From Bicyclus anynana (taxonomy: Eukaryota; Arthropoda; Insecta; Lepidoptera; Nymphalidae), in assembly GCF_947172395.1 (NCBI RefSeq), contig NC_069084.1:8247107-8311106 (forward strand): a DNA stretch of 64,000 nt. Reading direction: 5' to 3'. The notes under the pieces were generated by a model. That model made no database searches. It had not been told where the DNA came from and saw only the letters and a program-made list of their open reading frames with translations. The position numbers and the translations under genes are program-made. Shown here in pieces: positions 11,545 through 22,904 of the stretch. Every line of letters starts with the position of its first letter. Position 1 is the first letter of the stretch.

Positions 11545-11700
11545 TTTTTAAAAGAGCAACTGTTGAGTTTCTTTACGGTTTCTTCTCAGCAGAATCTGCC
11601 TTCCGAAACGGTGGTAGAATCTTTACAAACAGTCAACTGACGTATCAAAAGTGCTTGTAAACTGAACCCACTTGAAATAAACGAATTCTAAATTTTGATT
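11545..11700 (+). repeat. LINE 3' end repeat
   Basis: AGAGCAACTGTTGAGTTTCT, GGTGGTAGAATCTTTACAAA, AGTGCTTGTAAACTGA; the reverse complement occurs at 43035-43250 and a scrap at 47105-47160. Confidence 0.6.
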
Positions 11701-13051
11701 TTTTTGAATTTTGAAAAGTTTGGTTTGACTTGGGTGAAATGGACGGAGGCGAGCAACTTTGACCCCTAAATCATATCTCTTCTACAAAAATAAAACTCTT
11801 AGTTATATCTAAGGTTATCATTTTCAACGAGTAATATAACATTTAAGTAGCAGTTACAAAGTAGGTGCCCTCAGAGAGAGAAAACTATAGCAGAAAACGT
11901 TTGAGAGACAGAGAAAGCGTAGGATGAGCAGATACACTTAGGATCAGCGTATACACACTATGATACTATAATAAGCCTTAGGTTAAATTTAAAAATGGCT
12001 GCTGGTTTTTATTTTAGGTTAAAAAAGATTATCGACGTTTAAGTTGTAAGTGTAGTCGGTGTATTTGTCGGCGGAGCAGATTAAATATTACTTCTGATAA
12101 CGGAGAAACCGTAGTCTAAGAGAAGGTTTACGTGTCAAGGATGGCAGATACACAACAAACACTATCAATCATCACCAGAACGACCGCTTAACTTGATAAT
12201 AAAGTTCTACCCTCTCAATATTGCTCAAGAACAGCGCTGATACTAAATCAACCAAAAAGTAAACCAAGATTAACTAGCGTATGGCAAGGAGTCAGCCACC
12301 AGTGGATCTTGGACTTGTAACCGGATCCAGAAGAGTTGAGAGGCCTCTTTACAATATGTTAACTCTCCCCTTCTCCGCTTGTGTTGGCTCCCTACCAAGT
12401 GACTAACAATGCAATACTAACCGGACCGGACGATAACTCACTCACTCACTATATTCACTGAGTCGCTACTAAACTTCTACATCTCTATCACTATTTCACT
12501 ATGCTTAACAAATGAAAGATGACTATCCATTTCAAAGACGCGATTACATCTCAACTGCTCAACTAGCAGACTACAGTGGGGGCAGGGTACCCCTGTACCT
12601 GTCAAGCGTACCGGCTACGCGCCATTTTGGACGCAATGCTATTAGAAGAGAGTCACGTTATCAACCTTTTACAATCTTATTTATTTAAACAGTAAATAAT
12701 TAAATCCCAATTACATGAAAACCTGATTCTAATATTATCGCAATTATTAACGTAGATTTTGCTAACCGATCAAATAACTCACTCGGCGGCATATTTATCT
12801 AATGTCAGATTGTAACTGTCAATAACTTAAAAAAACTTTTAATTATTTTTAAGTTAATTTAGCTAATGCAAACATTTAACAAGTATAATATGAATTGTTT
12901 TTTAACAGGCGTTTAACAGTGTAGCTTGATATTCTGTTTGCGCTGGCCTTAACAAGATTTAATTAATAACATATATATTTGATATATGTTATTAAGTTTA
13001 TAGTTATTTTTAATATAAAACAGTGACTGTGTAAACTGCACATACAAAAAC

Positions 13052-16000
13052 ATGAAAGGAGAATTACTAATTTTGAAGACACTTCTAATTTTAATACAAT
13101 GTAATGATTATGTGCCTTTTGTTAGTCCGATTCTAACAATGTACCCATGTTTGAACACTCGAGACATTGTCGTTTGGTATGACACCACTCTACCGCCGAA
13201 GGACAGGAATCAATATTACTTGTACATAAACAGAATGTTTCCTGCCAGAGTGGCGATCGAGACTAAATTCAACGCCCACGTGAGCATTACTATGAACATT
13301 AGAACGGTTAGTATATTTTTTTATTCAATGACAAATTAGCCCTTGATTGTTATATCACCAGCAGGGTTATTATGTAACTCGATAAACCATTCAAATAATG
13401 AGTCACTACATAGTTTTTCATCATATTTTCGTTAATATAGTAATCTGACATCGTATTTTTAACGAAATGACATTTAGTATCTTCATTTAACGTAAAGTAG
13501 TTATAGGTAATATAGATTATTACAACGAAAAACCGTGATGTATGATTTTCATTGAAATAATCTTGTTAAATGATCGTAAAACAAAAAGCAGCCAAGTGCA
13601 AGTCGGAATCGCCCATGAAGTGTTCTAAGGGGTTTTTTTCTATCTTTGTATAAAAATCTTAATGCGGTTCACAAAATACATTTACTATACTGTAAGTAAA
13701 TGTATTTCGTGAACCGCAATAAGATACTATAAGAGCTGTGTTTTAACACAGCTCTTATAGTTTCGGAAAAAAGTGGCTGTGACATATGGACGGACAGACA
13801 GACATGATGAATCTATAAGGGTTCCGTTTTTGCCTTTTGGCTACGGAACCCTAAAAGTCACTACCATTTTATGTACAATGACGTAGAAAAGATCATTTCG
13901 TTGAAATAACTATGTTCAATTATGATGATTTAAGTATGTCAGTCCCATGCTCATACCAAAGGTATGTAGGTACGCTCCACAGTAGCCAACTATGAAGTTT
14001 TTTATTCTTTACGACTTAGCCCTTGACTACTACTCTTCTCTTCATCTCACCTGATAGTAAGTAATAATGCAATCTACGGTGGAAGCGGGCTAACTTGTTA
14101 GGAGGAGGATGAAAATCCACACCCCTTTCGGTTTCTACACGACATTGTACCGGAACGCTAAATCGCTTGGCGGTGCATCTTTGCCGCTAGGGTGATAACT
14201 CTACGGCCAAAGCCTCCAACCAGCCAGACCTGAACCAATTATGAAAACCTTAATTTAGAAGGTAGCAGGTTTCCTAGTTCCATACCCTTCAATATGGTTT
14301 CACTGTGAAAAATTATAAAATAATCTAAAAAATAATCATTTTGAAAACTTTACCCTGTGACATTACAAATGAAAGGGCTTGTTGCAAGGATCTCAAAATT
14401 TTTTTTGTAGATTTAAAATAAATAGGCTTAGTAATATAAAATGAAATGAAATTAAATCCTCTGAAACTGCTGAACTTAAAATAAAAAATTAATATAGAAT
14501 TTAAACTATCGTGAGTGTTATTCATATTAATCCATTATGAAACACGGCTAAAACTCACGTGATATTAGGTCGGAGTATGTTACCCTTACCACTCAACCCC
14601 TCTCTCAGCGCGCAATGCGAGCAACGGCGCATCGCGCAGCCGCTTCGCAGTTTGGATCGTGCCGCGATGCAAGAACCAGCTCATGACTAAGGGCCCCATA
14701 TGGGTTCGAAACTAGTCGGGCATACTCCGACCTAATATCACATGAGTTTTAGCCGTGTTTCATAATCGATTAATAAGTAATACAGAAAATCCTTTTAACT
14801 TTATTTTTATGTATATAGGGTAATAACACGTTTACACCAGAAGTATTGAGAGAAGGTGTGGCGTCAACGCATACTTATAGAACTACAAATCCAGGCCTGA
14901 TTTCTTACGGTTATAAAGTGAAGGGAACGGTTCCCGGGAAAGTTCCATATTTAACTAGCCTCACAAGTAATAAAGTGGAACTCTGCACTCAACCAAACGT
15001 GGTAAGTACTAATATATATATTTTTTTCTATTGATCTCATGCGATCAGGCGATAGACTATGAGCAAAGAAGTTTTTTTTTTTTTTTTAAGATTATTTGTG
15101 GTATATTTTATAATAACCAATATTCCCATTCCCCTCCAACTAGCCGGGAAAGACTGTGCTAGGAGTGGGTACGACAATAGACCAACAGGGTGAGGATCGA
15201 ACCACCACCCCTCGGTGATGAGTCCGACCGCTCTTACCGTTGAGCTATTGAGACTATAGTTGTAGGGAGTGGTGGCGGTTAGAAGCAACTTTCCCCAACG
15301 GGAGAAGCTCCATATATATGTCATATGTGGCTTTCAATCAAGAATCTGCCGTCTTTACACGCGTCGAATCGCCTGTGGTACCGTTAACTGGACAGCGAGA
15401 TGATTCGGATGACTTATGAGTCTATCTTGTATGTATTGTATTTGTTGTATTTGTCGTTAGTGGATTTTATTTCTGCTTTTACTGTTGACATTTGTAAGTA
15501 TTCGTGAATTTCTGGTATTCGTAGAAACACGGCGCGTTCGACAGTTGTTTCAGTATGTAGTTTTGCGCTCTTTGTATAATGGTGATGTTGGAGTCGCAAG
15601 TTGATCTATATCTATACTAATATTATAAAACTGAAGTTTGTTTTTTTTGCTTGAACTCGCTAATCTCAGGAACTACTGGTCCGATTTGAAAGATTCTTTC
15701 AGTGTTATATAGCCCATTAATATATCCCCGTATCCCGTATTGCTACGGGAAAGGGAAACACGAGGGTGAAACCGCGCGGCGTCAGCTAGTATGTGTATAT
15801 TTCTAACACAGTTTTCCTACTAATCGGAGGGAGCGGGTCATGTTAAAAAGATGATGGCAATTAATATTAAAAAAAAACCGGACAAGTGCGAGTCGGCTTG
15901 CTTGGGTTCCGATTAGTCGGAAAACACTGTGTTATGAATGGGAACGACAGTAGTCCAACGGGCAGAGATCGAATCTTCAAATATTCTTAGACTAGCTGCA

Positions 16001-19000
16001 CTCTGCAGCGTTACCCGCGAAAAGCTCGTGTGTAAATCCAGGGTATTATCTATTTTTATTTTAAATTGCATCCAAATCGGTTTAGTAGTTGCGGCGTTAA
16101 AGAATAACAAACATCGATACAAACTTTAACGTTAATAATAAAAATTAGTACCTATTAATAAAAAAATAGTAGTAGTAAAAGTCTTCATAAAATAGAAGTA
16201 AATTAACAACTTTTTTGTTTATGTTTAAAAAATAATTAATATAAGTCATTAACTTAAAAATCCAAATAGTTAACTATTAGTTATTTTCTGAAGCTATCTA
16301 AATTATTTCGTGTTGTAAGATTTAAGTGCATCTAGCAACTAAATGGTTTAAACTTACTTAGACATATCAATTTATATTGAGATTTTAGTCCTAATTTTTT
16401 TTTTCAAATTTCAGGGTTTTCTTGACGCATATACAGCCAACACCGTTGACTCTGAGACCCGACTGGACTGCGGTAGACGCAAAGTGGCACACACTGAACT
16501 GATATTCAACGGGGAGCAGACAAAGCCAGGGGATTGGCCATGGCATGCGGCACTCTACAAATTTGATTACCCAAACAATAAATATGTATGTGGTGGAACC
16601 CTACTCTCCTCACATTTTGTTTTAACAGGTACTAATATATTAAGATGATATACAGTCATCATCATCTTCAAACTTATGTGTCCGTCCACTGTGATACATC
16701 GACTTTTCGTGACCGCACCGCACATTCGATATCAACCCATATACGGCTCACTGCTGAGCTCGAGTCTCCTCTCAGAATGAGAGGGGTTAGGCCAATAGTC
16801 CACCACGCTGGCCCAATGCGGATTGGCAGACTTCACACACGCAGAGAATTAAGAAATTCTCTGGCGTGCAGGTTTTCTCACGATGTTTTCCTTCACCGTT
16901 TGAGACACGTGATATTTAAATTCTTAAAATGCACACAACTGAAAAGTTGGAGGTGCATGCCCCGCACATTCATCGTCATTATATCAGCCGATGGACGTCC
17001 ACTGCAGGACATAGGCCTTTTGTAGGGACTTCCAAACATCACGATACTAAGCCATCTGCATCCAGAGAATACCTGCGACTCGCTTGATGTCGTCAGTCCA
17101 CCTGGTGGGGCGTCGACGAACACTGCGCTTTCTATGTGCTGTGTGGGGTCGCCATTCCAGCACCTTGGGACCCCAACGGCCATCGGCCTTTCGAATTATG
17201 TGCCCCACCCATTCCCACTTCAGCTTCGCGACACGTTGAGCTATGTCGGTGACTAGTTCTTCTGCGGATCTCCTCATTTCTGATTCGATCAGGCAGTGAT
17301 ACTCCTAGTATAGCTTGTTCTATCGCCCGCACATTAATAGAGTTTAATAAATTAATATACCTAAGTACTCAATCCGTGAAGCCGTGATAGCTCACAGGAT
17401 ATAAACAAATTTTAGTATTCTTTGTATAAACAGTCATACAAATGCGTCCACTGATCTGCATCGTATGGATTTTATATACAGTAAAAGCGCATTATTCGCG
17501 GGGGATACGTTCTCTAAATGTGTCGCAAATACAGAAACCGTGAATATGAAATGGTATTTTATATGGGATTATAAGGGATACGTTCTTGGGTGACAAAATA
17601 AATAACAAATATATAAAGAAAAAACAATTAATTGAAATTATTGATTAACTATTATCTTCAGTCTTAGACAAGGTCTGAAGAATTTTGATTTTTTTCTTGA
17701 CATTTTTTAAAAGCTTCTTTCAGAGTGATTTTAAGAAGTGGTATTCTTAAACCATCCATTCGTAATTTCGGCAATAGGTATTTGCAAGTTATAGTTTAAA
17801 TTTGCAGATTTTACGTCAGTTTCAGAATTTTTTAATCTGCGAATAGTGAAAACGTGAATAAAGAAAGCGTGAATAAGGAGCTTTTACTGTACCGTAAAAT
17901 TAAAAATCCGTTTGATGCGATGCGCTCGAAACGTACGATGGAGATCAGTGAACGCCTACCGTTTATATTTCTGCAGTCAACGCTCATTTGTGCATTTAAT
18001 ATAGTATAGGAGTTTAAGTTAAAATCTTTATCTACAGCTGCTCACTGTGCCAGCGTGAGAGGCGTTCCAGTTGTGGCTGAAGTGATGAGTGTCATTCTCG
18101 GGAAATACAGATTGTACGGAGGCGATTTAGGAACTCAGGAGAAAGAAGTACGTTTATTTATATATGTCATTTCTAAAATTTGAGTATTTTTATTTACATA
18201 CTTATTCCGCGGTAGTTTATAAAGTAAAAGAAACAATAAAGACTAAATAATTTCAAAAAATTCAATGACAGATGCTAACGATTAGCAGTGATACTCCCCG
18301 GTTTTGAACCAAATAAGCAAGAGCTCTTGGATTATATTGGATGTCTAAAGACGAGAGGCCTTAAATCTCAAAGGCGCCACAAATATAGTAAATTCCTTCT
18401 TTTGACTTCGACTGACTTGACTCGTCAAGCAACTTTGGTAATTCTACGAATTTCCCCGTTTCCTCGATTCGTTCACGCAGATATCCTACTCTCCTAACAT
18501 ATCTCGCTCCACCGCGTTGAGTGACTTTGAGCATTTTTTAAGGCCCACAGTTAACGACCATTCAGTTACTATCGTTCGTTATCAACCCATATTCGGCTCA
18601 CTGCTGAGCTCGAGTCTCCTCTCAGATTAAGAGGGCTTAGGCCAATAGTCCGCCACGCTGGCCCTTCACACACGCAGAGAATTAAGTAAATTCTCTGGTA
18701 TGCAGGTTTCCTCACGATGTTTTCCTTCACCGTTTGAGACACGTGATATTTAATTTCTTAAAATGCACACAACTGAAAAGTTGGAGGTGCATGCCCCGGA
18801 CCGGGTTCGAACCCACACCCTCCGGAATCGGAGACAGAGGTCATATGCACTAGGCTATCACGGCTCTCTCAGTTACTATGTACCAATAATAAGTATACAC
18901 CTTTTTCTTGTTCTGCAATTTTCTTTTACTATTGCTTATGTAATAAGTTTATTATATCGTATTATTTTTCAATAACAAAAGTTTACTTGTAAATATTTTA

Positions 19001-20887
19001 ATTTTTAGGTACACAGAATAATTATCCATGAAGATTTTCAATATCGTTATTTACATAACGACATAGCTCTTTTGAAGTTGAGTACTGAAGTTTCGTTTAA
19101 TGACTATATTCAACCGGCTTGCTTGTGGTACAGCAAAGCCAGTGCAAAATTGTTGTCTGAAGAAATTGTAGGGATGGTAAGAAAAAATATCAATTTAACA
19201 ATATCTAAATATATAAAACGCAAACTGACTGACATAGTGATCTATCAATGCACAGCCCAAATCACTTAACGGATCGGGCTGAAATTTGGCATGCAGGTAG
19301 ATGTTATGACATAGGCATCCGCTAAGAAAGGATTTTGATCAATTCTACCCCCAAGATGTTGTAATAGGTGTTGAAAGTTTGTATGAAACTTTGTCATATT
19401 TATTTGATTTGACTGAAACTTGGAATGGAAATAGATTTTACTCTAGATTAACACATAGGCTACTTTTCATCCCGGAAAAATCCATGGTTCCCGAGGAATT
19501 TGTGAAAAACTAAATTTCACGCGGACAAAGTCGCGGGCGTCCGCTAGTTATTCCATTAGAAACATTCTATGTACAATTATCAAACTTCGAAAAGCGGAGC
19601 GAAGCATCAAGCGGAATTCCATGGCATTCGTTATATACCCATATTCAGCTCACTGAGCTGCTGTCTGCTGAATCTGCTCTCAGAATGAGAGAGGTTAGGC
19701 TAATAGTCCACCACGCTGGCCCAATGCGGATTGGCAGACTGCACACACGGAGAGAATTGAGAAAATTCTCTGGTATGCAGGTTTCCTCACGATGTTTTCC
19801 TTCACCGATTGAGACAAATGATATTTAATTTCTTAAAATGCATACTACTGAAAAGTTGGAGGTGCACGCCCCGGAGCGGATTCGAACCCACACTCTCCGG
19901 AATTGGAGGCAGAGGTCATATCTACTGGGCTATCACGATTCCATGGCATACAATAATTTAATTTTACGCGATAATTAATAAAACCGATTTAATAATATAC
20001 AACAAGCAGCATTCAAACGTACTGTTTATGGATTTCTAATTTCTGTGTTTTTTTTAACAGATTGTTGGCTGGGGTTTTGACAGCAGTTATACTTTATCAC
20101 GAACTATAAGACAAACACAGATGCCTATGGTGCCTGATAGTGTCTGTATGTCGAGTAACCCAAACTTTTTCACGTCTATTCTGAACGACAAGAAGTTTTG
20201 TGCTGGATATCGCAATCGTAAGATAATATTCATCATATTCATCTTTATACAGGTTCTTCTGCGGATCTCGCTTTTCTGATTCGATTACGCAGATCCTCCT
20301 AACATAGCTACGTCATATACATGTTAAATATTAAAAAAAAAATCGGTTGTCTGTAAAATCGGTTTACTGACGGTAGTTGAACGTGACAACGTCATTAGAA
20401 AATACCGATGGAATGGTTGCATTTTTTAAGAGAAAATGTTCGTTTTTCTAAAATACTGTTTAATAATCTTTATAGACCTGAATAGACTTTATTTCTTGTA
20501 AAAAACGTTGGCAACCCTAGAGCAAGGGAACGAAGCATGCCGTCATCTTTTTCCGAGCGTGCAGCCGGCTTCATCGAATTACTTGACGTTGTCACGTCAA
20601 AAATATGTATATACATACTTATTGTTCTACTTAAAATTACATTTGCATTTACAGATAGTTCGCCTTGCAACGGTGACAGCGGAAGTGCTTTCCAAGTGTT
20701 TATTCCAGACTCAGCACAGCAAACGGTAAATACACATAGTTCTGGAGCCTGGCTCGTCAGAGGCATAGTGTCTCTGGCAGTGTCCCGGGATGACGCGGCT
20801 GTGTGTGACCCCGACGAGTATGTGGTGTTTACTGACGTCGCCGAGTATCTTACTTGGATTCAGAATAACGTTGATTATGATTTATAA
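13052..20887 (+). CDS. Gd-like secreted serine protease B (7 exons, 439 aa)
   Basis: Exons: 13052-13306, 14819-15001, 16415-16628, 18038-18147, 19009-19176, 20061-20217, 20655-20887; same phases as gene A. Signal peptide about residues 1-17 (MKGELLILKTLLILIQC). The GD_N half shares PKDRNQYYLYINR and YGYKVKGTVPGKVPYLTS with gene A, its closest relative here. The protease part has H220 (AAHC), D272 (HNDIALLKL) and S371 (CNGDSGS). The second Gly after the catalytic Ser is replaced by Ser, a change shared with genes C and D. Position 189 is Ser. The domain start reads ELIFNG, with no basic residue before it. The donor of exon 1 is the weaker GTTAGT. Introns are filled with SINEs, Helitron pieces and TIR elements. 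Function beyond protease homology is inferred. Confidence 0.9.
13663..13761. repeat. Two adjacent strong palindromes in intron 1 of gene B
   Basis: Arms 13663-13685 and 13696-13718 pair at 22 of 23 bases with a 10-base loop; arms 13726-13742 and 13745-13761 pair at 17 of 17 with a 2-base loop. Confidence 0.85.
13990..14290 (-). repeat. SINE-B copy
   Basis: TAGCCCTTGACTAC, CACCTGATAGTAAG, GGAAGCGGGCTAACTTGTTA, CACACCCCTTTCGGTTTCTA, CCAGCCAGACCTGAACC. The tRNA-like part is lost. Confidence 0.7.
14534..14766. mobile_element. MITE with 46-bp terminal inverted repeats, intron 1 of gene B
   Basis: Arms 14534-14579 and 14721-14766 pair at 45 of 46 bases (ATTATGAAACACGGCTAAAA at the outer end). The 141-base core is GC-rich. 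No coding frame. Near-identical arms suggest recent movement. Confidence 0.85.
15090..15260 (-). repeat. SINE-C copy
   Basis: CCAATATTCCCATTCCCCTC, GAGTGGGTACGACAATAGAC, GGATCGAACCACCACCCCTC; reverse strand carries a tRNA-like B box. Confidence 0.7.
15612..15793 (+). mobile_element. Short Helitron-like element (type with GCGTCAGCTAGT end)
   Basis: Begins TCTATACTAATATTATAAA, continues GAACTCGCTAATCTCAGGAA, ends GCGCGGCGTCAGCTAGT. TC start and CTAG end before T fit Helitrons. Similar copy at 48168-48366. Confidence 0.65.
16655..16975 (-). repeat. SINE-D copy in intron 3 of gene B
   Basis: AACCCATATACGGCTCACTG to AAAAGTTGGAGGTGCATGCC; the tRNA head is replaced by the LINE piece that follows. 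Confidence 0.75.
16976..17335 (-). mobile_element. RTE LINE fragment
   Basis: Minus strand: ELVTDIAQRVAKLKWEWVGH, GRWGPKVLEW, RWTDDIKRVAGILWMQMA, then the common 3' end ATGGACGTCCACTGCAGG (as complement). Confidence 0.8.
17479..17889. mobile_element. Mariner/pogo-like MITE, intron 3 of gene B
   Basis: Ends CAGTAAAAGC and GCTTTTACTG, flanked by TA on both sides (17477-17478 and 17890-17891). Pairing extends with mismatches to about 24 bases. 411 bp, no transposase frame. Confidence 0.7.
18580..18870 (-). repeat. Full SINE-D, intron 4 of gene B
   Basis: From ATCAACCCATATTCGGCTCA to GGGTTCGAACCCACACCCTC and GGCTATCACGGCT. On the minus strand the head reads as a tRNA with A box (TAGCCTAGTGCATATG) and B box (GGGTTCGAACCC). 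Confidence 0.8.
19415..19550 (+). mobile_element. Helitron-like 3' part, intron 5 of gene B
   Basis: ATCCATGGTTCCCGAGGAAT, then GCGGACAAAGTCGCGGGCGT and CCGCTAGT: a short hairpin (GCGGAC / GTCCGC) just before CTAGT, typical of Helitron 3' ends. Confidence 0.65.
19635..19945 (-). repeat. Full SINE-D, intron 5 of gene B
   Basis: Ordered blocks as at 18580-18870, ending GGATTCGAACCCACACTCTC and GGGCTATCACGATT. Confidence 0.8.
20331..20600 (+). repeat. Dispersed repeat, second copy at 59350-59605
   Basis: Both read AAATCGGTTGTCTGTAAA, GAAATGGTTGCATTTTT-like and GTGCAGCCGGCT.CATCGAA in the same order over about 260 bases. Type unknown. Here it ends about 60 bases before exon 7 of gene B. Confidence 0.6.
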
Positions 20888-20919
20888 TACGATTATAATG
20901 TATTTTTTAATTATATAGA

Positions 20920-20925
20920 ATTAAA
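20920..20925 (+). promoter_or_regulatory. Variant polyadenylation signal of gene B
   Basis: ATTAAA 33 bp past the stop of gene B. No AATAAA is seen before the (ATCT)n run, so this common variant is the best candidate. Confidence 0.4.
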
Positions 20926-20936
20926 ACTTGAAATAT

Positions 20937-20960
20937 CTATCTATCTATCTATCTATCTAT
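20937..20960. repeat. (ATCT)n microsatellite
   Basis: Six or so ATCT units right after gene B, leading into a Helitron-like repeat start. Confidence 0.75.
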
Positions 20961-21121
20961 ACTATAGTAAAAGAGTAGAAATCGAGTGTCTGTACTTTGA
21001 CCAAATTTAACTAAAATCAAGTTAGGGCGATTAGAAATGAGCAATAGAATACAAAAATATTTTTTTTAATTTTCTTGTCTGTCTGTCTGTCTGTCCTTCT
21101 GTCTGTATGTTCGCGCTATTC

Positions 21122-21155
<34 letters not shown>

Positions 21156-22750
21156 TCTTTATTACCATACTTATTACTAGGCATACATAAACTCTATTTA
21201 ATTTTAACGATTGTGCTTAAGCTATAATGCATAAATTAAACAAAAAGAAAAGAAACTAATTATTATTACTCGCCTACCTAGCAACATGGCAACTGGTCGC
21301 AAACTCAGCCTTCTGCTGTGCATAGTGCACAGCGCTGATTTTCAGTTTGCTCCGTTACAACAGTCTAACGTGCACCGTGCTTACTACTAAATTATTTAAA
21401 AGAAAAAATAGAATAGGATAAACATAAACTCAATAAAATATACTTTACAAAATCTACACTATAATAATATACAATATACAAAAATATTACATAAAAGCAT
21501 AAAATAATACATAATAATACATATATGTATAATTACACATATATACATACCAATAAAAAAAAAAAAATAAGATACGAGTTAAATAGATATCTATGATTAT
21601 TTCATAAATTATTATAAACAAATCGTGCTGCCTCTATTTGAGAATTAATGTAAAAATTTCTCACTTTGTATTTAAAGGTAGCTTCGCTAACAATCTTACC
21701 CTGAATACGAATTGGAGGTGGGAGGTCATTCCAAATCTTAGCCGCAGCGAAACGAAAGCATCCCCTAAACGCTGCATTTCTATAACTAGGAATCACCAGT
21801 TTGCATTGGTTGATCACCCGCGTCACTCCTCGATCCTTCCGCCAAAGCAGTCGCTCACACAGGTAGGTGGGTCGGTTACCTTGCAATATTCTCCGTATTA
21901 ACATTACCAAGTGCAAGCTTCTGCGTGACTTCATATTCATAGTCTTATGTTTATTTAGCACCGGTGTAATATGGCTTCTTTTTGGATTGGATTTGGATTC
22001 TCTGGTTCTACTGAACGGATTCTGATGCAGTTTTCACAAATAGATTAAACAAAGTTCAGGGCAACATATAGGCTTTGTTTCATTAAGATCGGACAGATAG
22101 AAAAAAAGTTATCTTGAAAAAACCGGATTGCTGAAATCGATTCGCAGGCGTTATTTAAAGAAACGAGTTTTCCACTAAAACTGAGTAATATCGACATTAA
22201 GGCACATATTTTATACTCAACTGACCAATTTGTTTGTTTATTTGGTTGAACGCGCGAAGCTAATCTCAGGAACTACTTAATCAATCTATCTTCTATCTAT
22301 CTATATCTATACTATAATAAAAGAGTAGAAATCGAGTGTCTGTACTTTGACCAAATTTAACCAAAATCAAGTTAGGGCGATTAGAAATGAGCAATAGAAT
22401 ACAAAAATATTTTTTTTAATTTTCTTGTATGTCTGTCTGTCTGTCTGTCCTTCTGTCTGTATGTTCGGGCTATTCTCTGGTTCTACTGAACGGATTCTGA
22501 TGCAGTTTTCACTAATAGATTAAGCAAATTTCAGGGCAACATATAGGCTTTGTTTCATTAAGATCGGACAGATAGAAAAAAGTTATCTTGAAAAAACCGG
22601 ATTGCTCAAATTGATTCGCAGGCGTTATTTGGAGAAACGAGTTTTCCACTAAAACTGTGTAATATCGACATTAAGGCACATATTCTATACTCAACTGACC
22701 AATTTGTTTGTTTATTTGGTTGAACGCGCGAAGCTAATCTCAGGAACTAC
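20961..22750 (+). mobile_element. Two copies of a Helitron-like repeat, the first split by a LINE
   Basis: Copy 1 (20961-21122, continuing 21997-22270) and copy 2 (about 22290-22750) share AAAAGAGTAGAAATCGAGTG, GTTAGGGCGATTAGAAATGA, runs of TGTC, GGTTCTACTGAACGGATTCT and GCGCGAAGCTAATCTCAGGA. Only the first is interrupted. Confidence 0.75.
21123..21996 (-). mobile_element. 5'-truncated non-LTR LINE with target-site duplication
   Basis: Minus strand 21961-21602 encodes the end of a reverse transcriptase frame (RNAAFRGCFRFAAAKIWNDL, PPPIRIQGKIVSEATFKYKV). The 3' end is an (ATT)n tail, seen as (AAT)n at 21123-21150. ATTCT stands on both sides (21118-21122 and 21997-22001), and the uninterrupted copy near 22475 shows the empty site. 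Confidence 0.8.
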
Positions 22751-22904
22751 CTAAAAGTTCAGGTTCAAACTGAATAATTCTTTTTGTATTTAAATAGTCA
22801 CATTGTCTCATAATCTATACTTTTGTCAAATTCTGTACATAGAAGATATTTAAAAAAAAAATATTAGAGGGCATTATACAATCGATACAAAATATTTATT
22901 TCGA

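Larger units (their letters stand above)
10739..13051. other. Intergenic between genes A and B
   Basis: No gene. Holds Helitron-like sequence at 10739-10990, an RTE piece (11255-11540), a LINE 3' end (11545-11700) and unassigned DNA at 11700-13000 that includes GC-richer unmatched sequence at 12560-12640. Confidence 0.5.

Noticed and set aside
15037..15324. 95-residue minus-strand frame
   Set aside because: It reads through a SINE-C copy inside intron 2 of gene B.
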